A DNA stretch of 19,774 nt from Sphingomonadales bacterium UBA6171 (GCA_002422985.1 DITZ01000088.1:15544-35317), one strand, 5' to 3'. Counted from the stretch's first letter, positions 9,548 through 17,919 are shown. Made by a program: numbers and translations. The notes: generated by a model from the sequence alone, not told the origin.

Positions 9548-11041
9548 ATGGTGCCGGCCTTGGCTAGCATTGCCTCGCCGACAGCGCTGCTGGATGCCCC
9601 TTTCGCGCGCGCCGAACGCCGCGCCGCGCCGGACTGGTCCGCCCGCCGCGCCCGCCTTTCCGATGCCGCCGGACGCTTCGCCACCCATCTGGCCGGCGTC
9701 GATCTGGCGGTCGATCTCGGCCACCGCATCGGCTCCCGCAGCTGGTGGCGCGGCTTTGCCACGCTGGGCGCCCTCGCCGGGGCCGCCGCCAGCATCGCCA
9801 TCAACGCACCCACGCTTATCGGCGCCGTCCCTTATTCCGAACCGGCGTCCGTCCGCGAAGAACGGGCCGCAGACAGTTTCGCGCCGCTGGCGCGCGGCGG
9901 CACCACCGGCCGCAATGTGGCGCCCAACGCCAATGTCCGCCGCCTGTCCGAAGTGCCCGAACGGCCCCGTATAGAGCTTGTCGCCCGCGTCGGCGCCGGC
10001 GGGCTGGAAAGCGCTTTGCGCCGCTCCGGCGTTGGCCGGGATGATCTGGATGCCGTTCGCCGCTTGCTGTCCGGCGTCGCCAGCCCGTCCAGCCTGTCGC
10101 CGGGCACGGAACTGGCGCTGGTGCTCGGCCGGCGCGAAAACCGCTCCCAGCCACGTCCGCTCGACGCTTTGGCCTTCCGCGCCGCCTTTGATCTGAAGCT
10201 GGAACTGGCCCGCGACGCGAACGGTGCGCTGTTGCTGAAGCGCATCCCGATCAAGGTGGATGAAACCCCGCTGCGCATCAGCGGCGAAATCGGTTCCTCG
10301 CTGGTCCGCGCCGCACGCGCCGCCGGCCTGCCGTCCGCAGCGATCAGCGACTATATGAAGCAGATGGGCTTTGTGGTCGATTTTCAGCGCGAAGCCCGAG
10401 GGAAAGATCGTTTCGACATCATCATCGAACATCGCCGCGCCGAAACCGGCGAAACGCAGCAGGGCAGGCTGCTTTATGCGGGCCTGCGCAATGGCAAACA
10501 GGATATCCGCCTGATGCGCTGGGGCCCGCGCGGCGAATTCTACCGCGACAATGGCGAAGGCGCCCGCAAGGGCCTGATGCGCACGCCCGTTGATGGCGCG
10601 CGCCTCACCTCCGGCTTTGGTATGCGCTTTCATCCGATCCTGAACTACAGCCGCATGCACCAGGGCGTCGATTTCGCCGCCGGCACCGGCACGCCGGTCC
10701 TCGCCTCCGCCAATGGCCGGGTGGTGAAGGCCGGCTGGGGCGGGGGCTATGGCAATGTGGTGCATATCGATCATGGCAGGGGCATCATCACCCGCTATGC
10801 GCATCTGAGCCGCATCGGCGTGCGCGTCGGCCAGCAGGTATCGCAGGGCCAGTCCGTCGGGGCCGTGGGCACCACCGGGCTTTCCACCGGCCCGCACCTT
10901 CATTATGAAGTCTGGATCAACGGCCGCGCGGCAGACCCGCGCCAGGCCAAATTCCAGTCGCAGAACCGCCTGGGCGGCAGCGACCTCCGCCGCTTCAAGG
11001 GCCAGATGCAGAAACTGCAATCGATCAGGGCGACGGCGTAA
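9548..11041 (+). CDS. Membrane-anchored M23 (LytM-type) peptidoglycan endopeptidase
   Basis: A 497-aa protein. Residues 1-65 are a basic cytoplasmic stretch, 66-87 (WWRGFATLGALAGAAASIAINA) one membrane segment, and 140-340 a periplasmic domain with IELVARVGAGGLESALRRSGV and LPSAAISDYMKQMGF, resembling the LysM/Csd3-like N-terminal domains of such enzymes. The M23 domain is at about 345-470. Its zinc ligands H371 and D375 (RMHQGVDFA) and H452 (GPHLHYEVW) are all present, with catalytic-type H419 in RYAHL, so it should be active. Family members cut peptide cross-links in peptidoglycan during growth or division. ATG 9548 is fixed by an in-frame TGA at 9542-9544, though no good ribosome-binding site is seen. 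The stop is 3 nt from the converging vapC remnant. Confidence 0.93.
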   Translation: MVPALASIASPTALLDAPFARAERRAAPDWSARRARLSDAAGRFATHLAGVDLAVDLGHRIGSRSWWRGFATLGALAGAAASIAINAPTLIGAVPYSEPASVREERAADSFAPLARGGTTGRNVAPNANVRRLSEVPERPRIELVARVGAGGLESALRRSGVGRDDLDAVRRLLSGVASPSSLSPGTELALVLGRRENRSQPRPLDALAFRAAFDLKLELARDANGALLLKRIPIKVDETPLRISGEIGSSLVRAARAAGLPSAAISDYMKQMGFVVDFQREARGKDRFDIIIEHRRAETGETQQGRLLYAGLRNGKQDIRLMRWGPRGEFYRDNGEGARKGLMRTPVDGARLTSGFGMRFHPILNYSRMHQGVDFAAGTGTPVLASANGRVVKAGWGGGYGNVVHIDHGRGIITRYAHLSRIGVRVGQQVSQGQSVGAVGTTGLSTGPHLHYEVWINGRAADPRQAKFQSQNRLGGSDLRRFKGQMQKLQSIRATA

Positions 11042-11044
11042 GGG

Positions 11045-11176
11045 TCAGCTCTCCGGCAGCACGGTCAATCCCACATAAATATCCCCTGCTGCAATCGCTG
11101 CCCGCGCAACTGCTGCCTGCTGCGGATCATCTGCGGTCAGAAAACGAACGACAATATCGGTATCAATCGCGCGCAC
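11045..11176 (-). pseudogene. Truncated VapC-type PIN-domain toxin
   Basis: A 43-codon frame from GTG 11176, overlapping the antitoxin stop by 14 nt as in intact vapBC pairs. The peptide (V)RAIDTDIVVRFLTADDPQQ and YVGLTVLPES is the N-terminal third of a PIN ribonuclease. It has the first catalytic Asp (D5) and the Glu of LTVLPE, but stops where family members continue with ES-EWVLR. The later acidic residues of the active site are missing, so it cannot be a working nuclease. The break lies 3 nt from the stop of the converging M23 gene, suggesting that a deletion joined the two. Full-length VapC is about 130 aa. Confidence 0.75.
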
Positions 11177-11432
11177 GCCGTTCAGCCTCCCGCGCGACCG
11201 CCGCCTGCATCTCCTCCACGCAAAGCGCCGCGCCGCTGTGCCGCATGGACCTAAACAGCGCATCGATGCCGGCGGCAGGAAAAACCGGCACCGGCCTCAG
11301 CAGCACAGCCTCCGCTACCGCCTCAACCGTCAATCGCATACCCGCCGGCCACTGCCGCTCCTCGCGAATGGCTTTGGGCAGAATGACCTGCCCCTTGGTC
11401 GACAAAACCGTCGTCAGCCGCTCAGACGCCAT
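11163..11432 (-). CDS. AbrB/SpoVT-type antitoxin (VapB-like)
   Basis: An 89-aa protein whose N-terminal part, LTTVLSTKGQVILPKAIREE and GMRLTVEAV, is a swapped-hairpin AbrB DNA-binding domain (the sequence STKGQVxLPKxIR is diagnostic). The C-terminal 40 residues should be the toxin-binding tail. It is followed by, and overlaps, a truncated PIN toxin, which makes it the antitoxin of a vapBC-type module. Such antitoxins repress their own promoter, and two direct repeats lie just upstream. Two adjacent ATGs occur at 11435 and 11432, with GGGAG directly before them; the second gives the better spacing. A TTG at 11453 falls inside the repeats and is unlikely. Without a functional toxin it may persist as a solitary regulator. 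Confidence 0.85.
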   Translation of the reverse strand: MASERLTTVLSTKGQVILPKAIREERQWPAGMRLTVEAVAEAVLLRPVPVFPAAGIDALFRSMRHSGAALCVEEMQAAVAREAERRARD

Positions 11433-11444
11433 CATCTCCCGAAA

Positions 11445-11463
11445 GTAAGACAATGGTAAGACA
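11445..11463. promoter_or_regulatory. Two direct repeats, antitoxin operator candidate
   Basis: GTAAGACA occurs at 11445-11452 and again at 11456-11463, an 11-bp period, so both copies face the same side of the helix. On the coding (minus) strand they read TGTCTTAC twice, about 13-30 nt upstream of the antitoxin ATG. That is where autorepression by AbrB-type antitoxins is expected. Confidence 0.45.
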
Positions 11464-11528
11464 GCGCCTGCAATCTATCTACGCAACCGGGCCACATATC
11501 CACGCTAAACCACAGCCTCATGCCCCGA

Positions 11529-12674
11529 TCAGCCGCGCACCAGCCCCCGCATCGGCTTGAGCGCCTCGCCGGCAAACAGCGTTCGTGTCACCAGCGCGGC
11601 ATCAAGGTGGAAATGGTCGGCGGCCAGCCCGGCAAACAGCGCGCGCAAATCGGCGGTGGGCCGCAGGTCGCGGCCTTCATGCAGCCGCGCCGGTGCCAGC
11701 CCCGGCCAGTCCGCAATAACGCGTCCGCCTTTCAGCGCGCCACCGGCAAGCAGCGCCACGCCGCCCGTGCCATGATCGGTGCCCCCGGTGCCATTGGGGG
11801 CAACGGTGCGGCCGAATTCGGTGGCGGCAATGATCGCCGTATCAGCCCAGACCGGGCCAAGGCCATCCCGCAATGCCGCGATAACGCCGTCCAGCTGCTT
11901 CAACAGGCCGTTAAGCCGCCCCGCCTGGCCGCTATGCGTATCCCAGCCACCAAGCTCGATCACCGCGACGCGGGCACCGTCGGGCCGGCCAAGGAAGGTC
12001 GCCGCCAGCCGGCCGAGCGCCGCCGGGCTGCTCCGGCCCGTCGCATCGCTTCCCGCCATCATCCGGGCGTCGATCGCCTTGCTCCACAAGACATGCAGCT
12101 GCGGATCATCGGCATAGAGCGCGCCAACCCGCGCCAGCAGATCATCGTCGGCCTGCGGCAGTCGCGATGGCGCATAGCTGGTGGCCGCCGCCGCCCCGCG
12201 CAAAACGATGGGCAGGGCCGGCGACAAGGCCAGCGCCGGCTGGCTGGCGCGGGGCAGCAGCGGCAGCAGCCGGTTCAGCCAGCCATCTTTCAGCGCATAA
12301 GCCGCCGTTCCGCCGGTTTCGAGCACATTTTGCGCATCGAAATGCGAGCGCTCGCGATAGGGGGAGGCAATGGCGTGGACAAACAGCGCCTCGCCCTTGC
12401 CATATAGCGCGCCCAATTCGGCAAGCGCCGGATGCAAAGCGAAATCGCCGCCCAGCGGCAGGGCCGCGCCCGAAGCCGGCGGCGGCCCGAAGCGCCCCCG
12501 CAGCGCCGCATAGGCCGGGTCCCCCACCGGCATGACAGCCGCCAGCCCATCCATCGCGCCGCGCAATATGATGAGGACAAAGCGCCTGTCCGTGGCCGCT
12601 GCCGCCAGCGACAGGCCGGGGGTGGCCAGCATGGCGCCTGCCGCGCCAAGGAAATATCGGCGGTTCAACATCAT
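11529..12674 (-). CDS. DUF1501 protein, Tat-type export signal
   Basis: A 381-aa protein. The N-terminus MMLNRRYFLGAAGAMLATPG is a twin-arginine-like signal (NRRYFLG, then hydrophobic, ending around LSLAAAA), so it is probably exported folded. The mature part belongs to DUF1501, a distant branch of the alkaline phosphatase/sulfatase fold: FVLIILRGAMDGL near the start, ELGGWDTHSGQ (D245, H247), TEFGRT (E286) and GTDHGTGG (D300, H301) match metal-binding positions of that fold. The family has no settled biochemical function. The start overlaps the DUF1800 stop (TGATG), with a second ATG one codon later, so the two are translationally coupled. DUF1800 and DUF1501 are found together in many bacteria, which suggests one shared task. 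Confidence 0.9.
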   Translation of the reverse strand: MMLNRRYFLGAAGAMLATPGLSLAAAATDRRFVLIILRGAMDGLAAVMPVGDPAYAALRGRFGPPPASGAALPLGGDFALHPALAELGALYGKGEALFVHAIASPYRERSHFDAQNVLETGGTAAYALKDGWLNRLLPLLPRASQPALALSPALPIVLRGAAAATSYAPSRLPQADDDLLARVGALYADDPQLHVLWSKAIDARMMAGSDATGRSSPAALGRLAATFLGRPDGARVAVIELGGWDTHSGQAGRLNGLLKQLDGVIAALRDGLGPVWADTAIIAATEFGRTVAPNGTGGTDHGTGGVALLAGGALKGGRVIADWPGLAPARLHEGRDLRPTADLRALFAGLAADHFHLDAALVTRTLFAGEALKPMRGLVRG

Positions 12675-14137
12675 CAGCGCCGCAGAAATTCGGGCGCGCA
12701 CAGCATCAGCGCCAGCCCCTGTTGCGGTGTGTCGGCACGGGCGATCGCCTGTGCGGTGCCGGCGCTGAGCACGCCCGGCAGCACCATGGGTGCCAGTGCA
12801 CGGGCATCGATCCGGTCCCCCACCTGCGCCGCGAAGCGTCCGGCAAGCTCCACGCGGCGCAACAGCGCGTCCGGGGCAGCCCAGGCGGCAGCAAGATCGT
12901 CCCAGCCGGCGGGCGAGCCCGAGCGCCAGATCGGCTGGCCAAGCTCTTCGAGCGCATTGACAATCTTCATATCCGGCACCGTTTCACTCCCCACAGCCCG
13001 CAGCGACGAGATGGTCCATTCCCATGGCGATTTGAACTTCGGCAACGCCGCCGTCCACGCCTCCGGGGCCGTAACGAGCAGGCGATACATCGCCATCAGA
13101 TCGCCGCCGCCGGCCAGATAGGCCGCCGCCAGACGATCAACGAGGGCCGGCGGCGGCACATCGGCAACAAAATGCCGGGCAAGCTTGGTGGCGAGATGGC
13201 GTGCCGTTGCCGGGTGCACGGCGAGATCGGCCAGCATGGCGCGGGCCTGTGCCTCCCCCTGCTGCGCATAGCGCCTGCCCAGCAGGCTGCGCGCTCCCGG
13301 CTCGTGCCAGCCCGGCTGGAAGATAAAGGCTCCATCGGGCGCTTCCAGACCGATCGGCCGCCGCACAAAGCCGCCGATGCTCCACCCCGACAGCGCCCGC
13401 GCCAGTTCCTGCACATCGGCCTGGCCATAGCCGCCATCAACGCCAAGCGTGTGCAGCTCAAGAATCTCCCGGCCGAGATTTTCATTCAGCCCCGGCTGCC
13501 GTCGCGCGGAACGCCGGCGCGCGGCTTGGGCAATCGGCGAATTGGGGCCGATCGATTGGGCCTGATCCAGATAGAGCAGCATCGCCGGATGGCGTTCGAC
13601 CGCAAGCAGCATGTCGATGAAGCGACCGCCGATATGCGGGCGGATCGCCTCGAACTCCATCGTGCCGGCCAGCCCCAGGATTTGCCGCTTGTCGGTCGAG
13701 ACGGAAAAATGATTGGCCCAGAAATGCACCAGCCGTTCGGGAAAGGGCGTTGATGTTGTCAGCGCGGCGGCAATGCGGGCGCGGGCCTGGCCGCCGAAAT
13801 TCTCCTGATACTGCTGGCGCAGCGACCTGCGGATGGCAGCTTCATCGATGGCCGGCGGATTGGTGCCTGCCATGCCATCCCCCGCCATCGCCGGCACCGC
13901 AAAGCCGTTGGCCCGCAGAAACGGCCGGATGCGCACCAGATATTCGCGATATTGCCGCGCCATCTCGGCACTGCCCGGCAGCCCGGCAATCACGGCGGGG
14001 CGCGGCTCAAAGCGATCAAAGGCGGCCAGCAGATCAGGCTGCGGCGCAGCACCGGCGGCATCGCCGGGCCGCAAGCCAAGGCCGAACCGGTTTCCGGCAA
14101 TCGCATCTGCGCTGGAAGGAAGCTGGACCATGGCCAT
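12674..14137 (-). CDS. DUF1800 family protein
   Basis: A protein of about 487 aa matching DUF1800: GNRFGLGLRP at the start, then LVHFWANHFSVSTDK (conserved WxNHF), MLLYLDQAQSIGPNSP, NENLGREILELHTLGVDGGY (the strongest family signature), VQELARALSGWS, FIFQPGWHEPG, and HPATARHLATKLARHFV. Its function is not established. No export signal is evident at the chosen start ATG 14137 (or ATG 14131, two codons on), unlike its DUF1501 partner. The open frame runs further upstream to 14335 through tandem repeats and up to the tRNA flank, but that part looks non-coding. It is the first gene of the pair, downstream of tRNA-Thr on the same strand. Confidence 0.88.
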   Translation of the reverse strand: MAMVQLPSSADAIAGNRFGLGLRPGDAAGAAPQPDLLAAFDRFEPRPAVIAGLPGSAEMARQYREYLVRIRPFLRANGFAVPAMAGDGMAGTNPPAIDEAAIRRSLRQQYQENFGGQARARIAAALTTSTPFPERLVHFWANHFSVSTDKRQILGLAGTMEFEAIRPHIGGRFIDMLLAVERHPAMLLYLDQAQSIGPNSPIAQAARRRSARRQPGLNENLGREILELHTLGVDGGYGQADVQELARALSGWSIGGFVRRPIGLEAPDGAFIFQPGWHEPGARSLLGRRYAQQGEAQARAMLADLAVHPATARHLATKLARHFVADVPPPALVDRLAAAYLAGGGDLMAMYRLLVTAPEAWTAALPKFKSPWEWTISSLRAVGSETVPDMKIVNALEELGQPIWRSGSPAGWDDLAAAWAAPDALLRRVELAGRFAAQVGDRIDARALAPMVLPGVLSAGTAQAIARADTPQQGLALMLCAPEFLRR

Positions 14138-14150
14138 GATACGCCAGCAG

Positions 14151-14189
14151 CCGGCCAAACCCCCCGGCCAAACCCTCCGGCCAAACCCT
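14151..14189. repeat. 13-bp tandem repeat, three copies
   Basis: CCGGCCAAACCC(C/T) repeats head to tail at 14151-14163, 14164-14176 and 14177-14189, followed by a degenerate start of a fourth copy. Only the last base varies. It lies 14-52 nt upstream of the DUF1800 ATG, within its probable leader. Confidence 0.85.
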
Positions 14190-14190
14190 C

Positions 14191-14213
14191 TGGCCTGGGC
14201 AACCCAAAGGCCA
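14191..14213. other. Hairpin next to the tandem repeat
   Basis: TGGCCT (14191-14196) pairs with AGGCCA (14208-14213), and inside it GGG pairs with CCC around CAA. It has no T-run on either side, so a terminator role is doubtful. In the minus-strand transcript it would sit in the DUF1800 leader before the repeats. Confidence 0.4.
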
Positions 14214-14310
14214 GCGCCCTCGACCTCACCCCCTGATTTTCCGCCACCTGCGACAGGAACATTGTCTTGTCGATCTGAGCAGAAGCGGATTGGCTTTGGC
14301 GTGGCACTTT

Positions 14311-14330
14311 CCATGGCGGCACGGCCATGG
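14311..14330 (-). terminator. Hairpin just downstream of tRNA-Thr
   Basis: CCATGGC (14311-14317) and GCCATGG (14324-14330) form a perfect 7-bp stem with a 6-nt loop, beginning 6 nt beyond the tRNA CCA end in the direction of transcription. There is no U-tract after it, so it may be a processing or pause signal rather than a true terminator. Confidence 0.3.
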
Positions 14331-14335
14331 AGCAA

Positions 14336-14411
<76 letters not shown>

Positions 14412-14530
14412 CTGACGCTGCCATGGCGACACAGATTTCGCGCCATACGTATTCAGGCTGCGGAAGGCAATGGCGCGGGGCGCTTCGCCGGTCTATGCTG
14501 CACTTGCGAGATTGCAAGGGATGCGTTCAC

Positions 14531-17200
14531 ATGCGACAGGCGGCGCCGATCACCCAAAATCCTGATATCCGCTATCTGGGCGGCATTTTGGGCGATGTGA
14601 TCAAATCGCTGGGTGGCGATCTGCTGTTCCGGCGCACAGAGGCCATTCGCTCCGCCTCCGTTCAGCGGCATCGCGGCAAGGCCGGGGTCGAATCGCTGGT
14701 GGATGCGCTGGGCGCGCTCACGCTGGACGACACGCTGGCCTTCACGCGCGGCTTCATGCTGTTCTCCATGCTCGCCAACCTGGCGGAGGATCGCGCGCAG
14801 TCCGGGGCCAATGATCCGCACGACCATGCCATCGGCATGGTGGAAGCCTTCGCGCGGCTGGAAAAGCAGGGCCACAGCCGCGAGGATGTGATGGCGATGC
14901 TGGCCCGCGCGCTGGTGATGCCGGTGCTCACCGCCCACCCGACCGAGGTGCGGCGCAAGAGCATGATCGACCATAAGACCCGCATCGCCGACCTGATGGC
15001 CATGCGCGACGCCGGGGCGGTGACGACCGACGCCGGCGAGCCGCTGGCCCGCGCCATCACCCGCCAGGTGGCGCTGCTGTGGCAGACCCGCGCGCTCCGG
15101 CGCGAACGGCTCTATGTCAGCGACGAAATCGCCACCGCGCACGCTTTTCTGGCCGAGGATTTCGTCAGCGTGCTGCCGCAGCTGTTCCAGCGCTGGTCCT
15201 TCGCGCTGGGTGCCATGCCGCCGCCCTTCCTGCGCGTGGGAAGCTGGATCGGCGGCGACCGGGACGGCAACCCCTTTGTCAGCGCCGCGACGCTGGAGGA
15301 GGCCGTGGACGGCGCGTCCGGCATCGTGCTCGCTTATTATCTCGATGCCCTGCACGCGGCCGGCGCGGAATTTTCCATCTCCGCCAGCCTTGCCCCCGTG
15401 CCCGAACCCGTCCGCCTGCTGGCCGAAGCCAGTGGCGACGGATCGGCCGCACGATCGGACGAACCCTATCGCCGGGCGCTGTCGGGCCTTTATGCGCGCT
15501 TGGCGGCCAGCTATCGGGCGCTCCTGGGGCGCGATCCTTCGCGGCCGTCGCGGCTGGTGGGGGAACCGTATCACACGCCGGCGGAATTCCGCGCCGATGT
15601 GGCCACGCTGGCCGCCGGCCTGCGCCATGCCAGTGCGGATGGCGGCCCGCTGGATGCGCTGCTGGTTGCCATCGACCTGTTCGGCTTCCATCTGGCGACG
15701 CTCGATCTGCGGCAGAACAGCGATGTGCACGCCCGCACCGTGGGCGAACTGCTGGCAGCCGCCGGCGTGCACGCCGACTATGCCGCGCTGGACGAGGATG
15801 CGCGCGTGGCGCTGCTGCTGTCTGAACTGCGCACGCCGCGCCTGCTTTCCACCCCCTATGCGGCGCTGTCAGCCGAAGCAGAGGGCGAACTCGCCATCTT
15901 CCGCGCGGCGGCCGCCGCCAGGCGGCGCTTCGGGCCGGGGGTGATTTCCACGGCCATCGTCTCCAAAACCACCAGCCTGTCGGATCTGCTGGAGCCGATG
16001 CTGCTGATGAAGGAGTGCGGCCTGCTGAAGCCCGGTGCCGCCATCGCCGGCGAGCTTATGGTGGTGCCCCTGTTTGAAACCATCACCGATCTTCAGGCCG
16101 CGCCGGCTATCATGCGCACCTTTCTGGCGCTGCCGGGGCTGGCGGAAGGCGCGCGCGCACGCGGGGCGCAGGAAGTGATGATCGGCTATTCCGACAGCAA
16201 TAAGGATGGCGGCTACCTCACCTCCACCTGGGAGCTGGCGAAGGCTTCCGGCGCGCTGGCAGATGTGTTCGGCCAGGCCGATGTGCCGATCCAGCTGTTC
16301 CACGGCCGGGGCGGCAGCGTCGGGCGCGGCGGCGGCTCCAGCTTCGATGCCATATTGGCGCAGCCGGCGGGCACGGTGGCCGGGCGCATCCGCATCACCG
16401 AACAGGGCGAGGTGATTGCCGCCAAATATGGCACGCCGGATATGGCGGCGCGCACGCTCGACACCATGGCCGCTGCCGCGACGCTGGCGACGCTGGACCC
16501 GCCGCCCACCGGCGCTGCGGATTCGGCGCGCTTTGGCGATGCGATGGACCTGCTGTCGCCCGCCGCCTTCGACAGCTATCGGGCGCTGGTCTATGGCACG
16601 CCCGGCTTCGTGCCCTTTTTCCGGGCGATGACGCCGATCCGCGAGATCGGCACATTGAAAATCGGCTCGCGGCCGCCCAGCCGCACGGCATCGCACGCGA
16701 TCGAGGATCTGCGCGCCATCCCCTGGGTGTTCAGCTGGTCGCAGGCCCGCGTGATGCTGCCGGGCTGGTATGGCGTGGGCGAGGCCATGGCCGGCTTTGC
16801 AGACCGGGGCCTGCTGAAGGCCATGGCGGCGCAATGGCCGTTCTTCCGCACCATGCTGGCGAATATGGAAATGGTGCTGGCCAAATCCGACATGGAAATC
16901 GCCGCCCGCTATGCGGCGCTGGCCGGGGCCGAAGGCGCGCCGCTGTTCCAGCGCATCCGCGACGGCTGGACGCAGACAGTGGAACAATTGCTGGACGTGA
17001 CCGACCAGTCATGGCTGCTGGAGCGGAACCCGGTGCTCGACACGTCGATCCGGCTGCGGCTGCCCTATATCGAGCCACTCAATCTGTTGCAGGTGGAACT
17101 GCTGCGCCGGCACCGGGGCGGAGAGGCAGACCCGCGCGTGGCGGAAGGCATCCAACTGAGCATCAACGCGGTGGCAACAGCGCTGCGCAACAGCGGCTAG
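14531..17200 (+). CDS. ppc: Phosphoenolpyruvate carboxylase
   Basis: An 889-aa cytoplasmic enzyme that adds bicarbonate to PEP to make oxaloacetate, refilling the TCA cycle. Catalytic His is H136 in VLTAHPTEVRRKS. SWIGGDRDGNPFV lies at 238-250, SDSNKDGGY holds K558, and FHGRGGSVGRGG holds R593 and R599. The C-terminus GIQLSINAVATALRNSG carries the conserved N two residues from the end, used in aspartate inhibition in the family. Length is close to the usual 880-930. ATG 14531 has AAGGGA about 9 nt upstream and begins where homology begins; ATG 14495 is a possible alternative. The frame stays open back through the tRNA, but that extension is an artefact. No strong promoter could be placed in the 119 nt before it. 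Confidence 0.97.
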   Translation: MRQAAPITQNPDIRYLGGILGDVIKSLGGDLLFRRTEAIRSASVQRHRGKAGVESLVDALGALTLDDTLAFTRGFMLFSMLANLAEDRAQSGANDPHDHAIGMVEAFARLEKQGHSREDVMAMLARALVMPVLTAHPTEVRRKSMIDHKTRIADLMAMRDAGAVTTDAGEPLARAITRQVALLWQTRALRRERLYVSDEIATAHAFLAEDFVSVLPQLFQRWSFALGAMPPPFLRVGSWIGGDRDGNPFVSAATLEEAVDGASGIVLAYYLDALHAAGAEFSISASLAPVPEPVRLLAEASGDGSAARSDEPYRRALSGLYARLAASYRALLGRDPSRPSRLVGEPYHTPAEFRADVATLAAGLRHASADGGPLDALLVAIDLFGFHLATLDLRQNSDVHARTVGELLAAAGVHADYAALDEDARVALLLSELRTPRLLSTPYAALSAEAEGELAIFRAAAAARRRFGPGVISTAIVSKTTSLSDLLEPMLLMKECGLLKPGAAIAGELMVVPLFETITDLQAAPAIMRTFLALPGLAEGARARGAQEVMIGYSDSNKDGGYLTSTWELAKASGALADVFGQADVPIQLFHGRGGSVGRGGGSSFDAILAQPAGTVAGRIRITEQGEVIAAKYGTPDMAARTLDTMAAAATLATLDPPPTGAADSARFGDAMDLLSPAAFDSYRALVYGTPGFVPFFRAMTPIREIGTLKIGSRPPSRTASHAIEDLRAIPWVFSWSQARVMLPGWYGVGEAMAGFADRGLLKAMAAQWPFFRTMLANMEMVLAKSDMEIAARYAALAGAEGAPLFQRIRDGWTQTVEQLLDVTDQSWLLERNPVLDTSIRLRLPYIEPLNLLQVELLRRHRGGEADPRVAEGIQLSINAVATALRNSG

Positions 17201-17286
17201 TCGCTGCCATTGCCGGGCAAAGCCTGACCGCCTACATGGGGCAAAAGCCGCGTCAGGCGGCAGTTGCCAAATGGAAGGGCCGGGTT

Positions 17287-17919
17287 TTGGCCGATAATCA
17301 TCAGAAGAATGCGGTTCCGCCCCATGGTGAAGGGCGCGATGCGGCCCTGCCGGCCGATGTGCTGGACGCCGTGCGCACGCTGATCCGCTGGGCCGGCGAC
17401 GATCCGGACCGGGAGGGGCTGATCGACACGCCCGGCCGGGTGGCGCGCGCCTACAGGGAATATTTCAAGGGATATCAGGAAGATCCGAGCGAGCATCTCC
17501 GCCGCACTTTCGAGGAAGTGGGCGGTTATGACGAAATTGTGCTGCTGCGCGACATCCCCTTCCACTCGCATTGCGAACATCATATGGCGCCGATCATCGG
17601 CCGGGTACACATCGCCTATCTGCCAACCACCCGCGTCGTGGGCATATCCAAGCTGGCGCGCGTGGCGCAGGGCTATGCCAAGCGCTTGCAGGTGCAGGAG
17701 CGGATGACCGCGGAAATCGCCGACACGATACAGGCCGTGCTGGAACCGCGCGGCGTTGCCGTGGTGGTGGAGGCGAGTCACGCCTGCATGTCGGCGCGCG
17801 GCGTGCAGACGCCGGGCGTGACGATGACCACCAGCCGCATGATGGGCGTGTTCCGCGAGGATGAGCGCAGCCGCAAGGAAGTGCTGGCGCTGATGAAACT
17901 GGGCCAGAACCAGTCATGA
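17287..17919 (+). CDS. folE: GTP cyclohydrolase I
   Basis: A 210-aa enzyme from the chosen start, converting GTP to dihydroneopterin triphosphate, the first step to tetrahydrofolate. Zinc ligands are C96 and H99 (FHSHCEHHM) and C167 (SHACMSARGV). The substrate-binding segments RTLIRWAGDDPDREGLIDTP and RGVQTPGVTMTTS are intact. Start choice: ATG 17236 has no ribosome-binding site and adds 17 basic residues unlike the family, while TTG 17287 follows GGAAGGG at 17273-17279 with 7-nt spacing and gives a normal-length N-terminus. TTG is preferred but not certain. It lies 86 nt after ppc on the same strand. Its stop overlaps the rimO start (ATGA), so the two are coupled. Confidence 0.95.
   Translation: MADNHQKNAVPPHGEGRDAALPADVLDAVRTLIRWAGDDPDREGLIDTPGRVARAYREYFKGYQEDPSEHLRRTFEEVGGYDEIVLLRDIPFHSHCEHHMAPIIGRVHIAYLPTTRVVGISKLARVAQGYAKRLQVQERMTAEIADTIQAVLEPRGVAVVVEASHACMSARGVQTPGVTMTTSRMMGVFREDERSRKEVLALMKLGQNQS

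Noticed and set aside
9430..9813. 127-codon minus-strand frame covering the M23 promoter side
   Set aside because: It overlaps the true M23 start region in antisense; low-complexity Ala/Arg composition and no motif.
9449..11020. 523-codon minus-strand open frame
   Set aside because: It is antisense to the M23 peptidase, whose zinc ligands are all present; no recognisable family.
14453..15772. 439-codon minus-strand open frame
   Set aside because: It is antisense to PEP carboxylase and has shadow composition.
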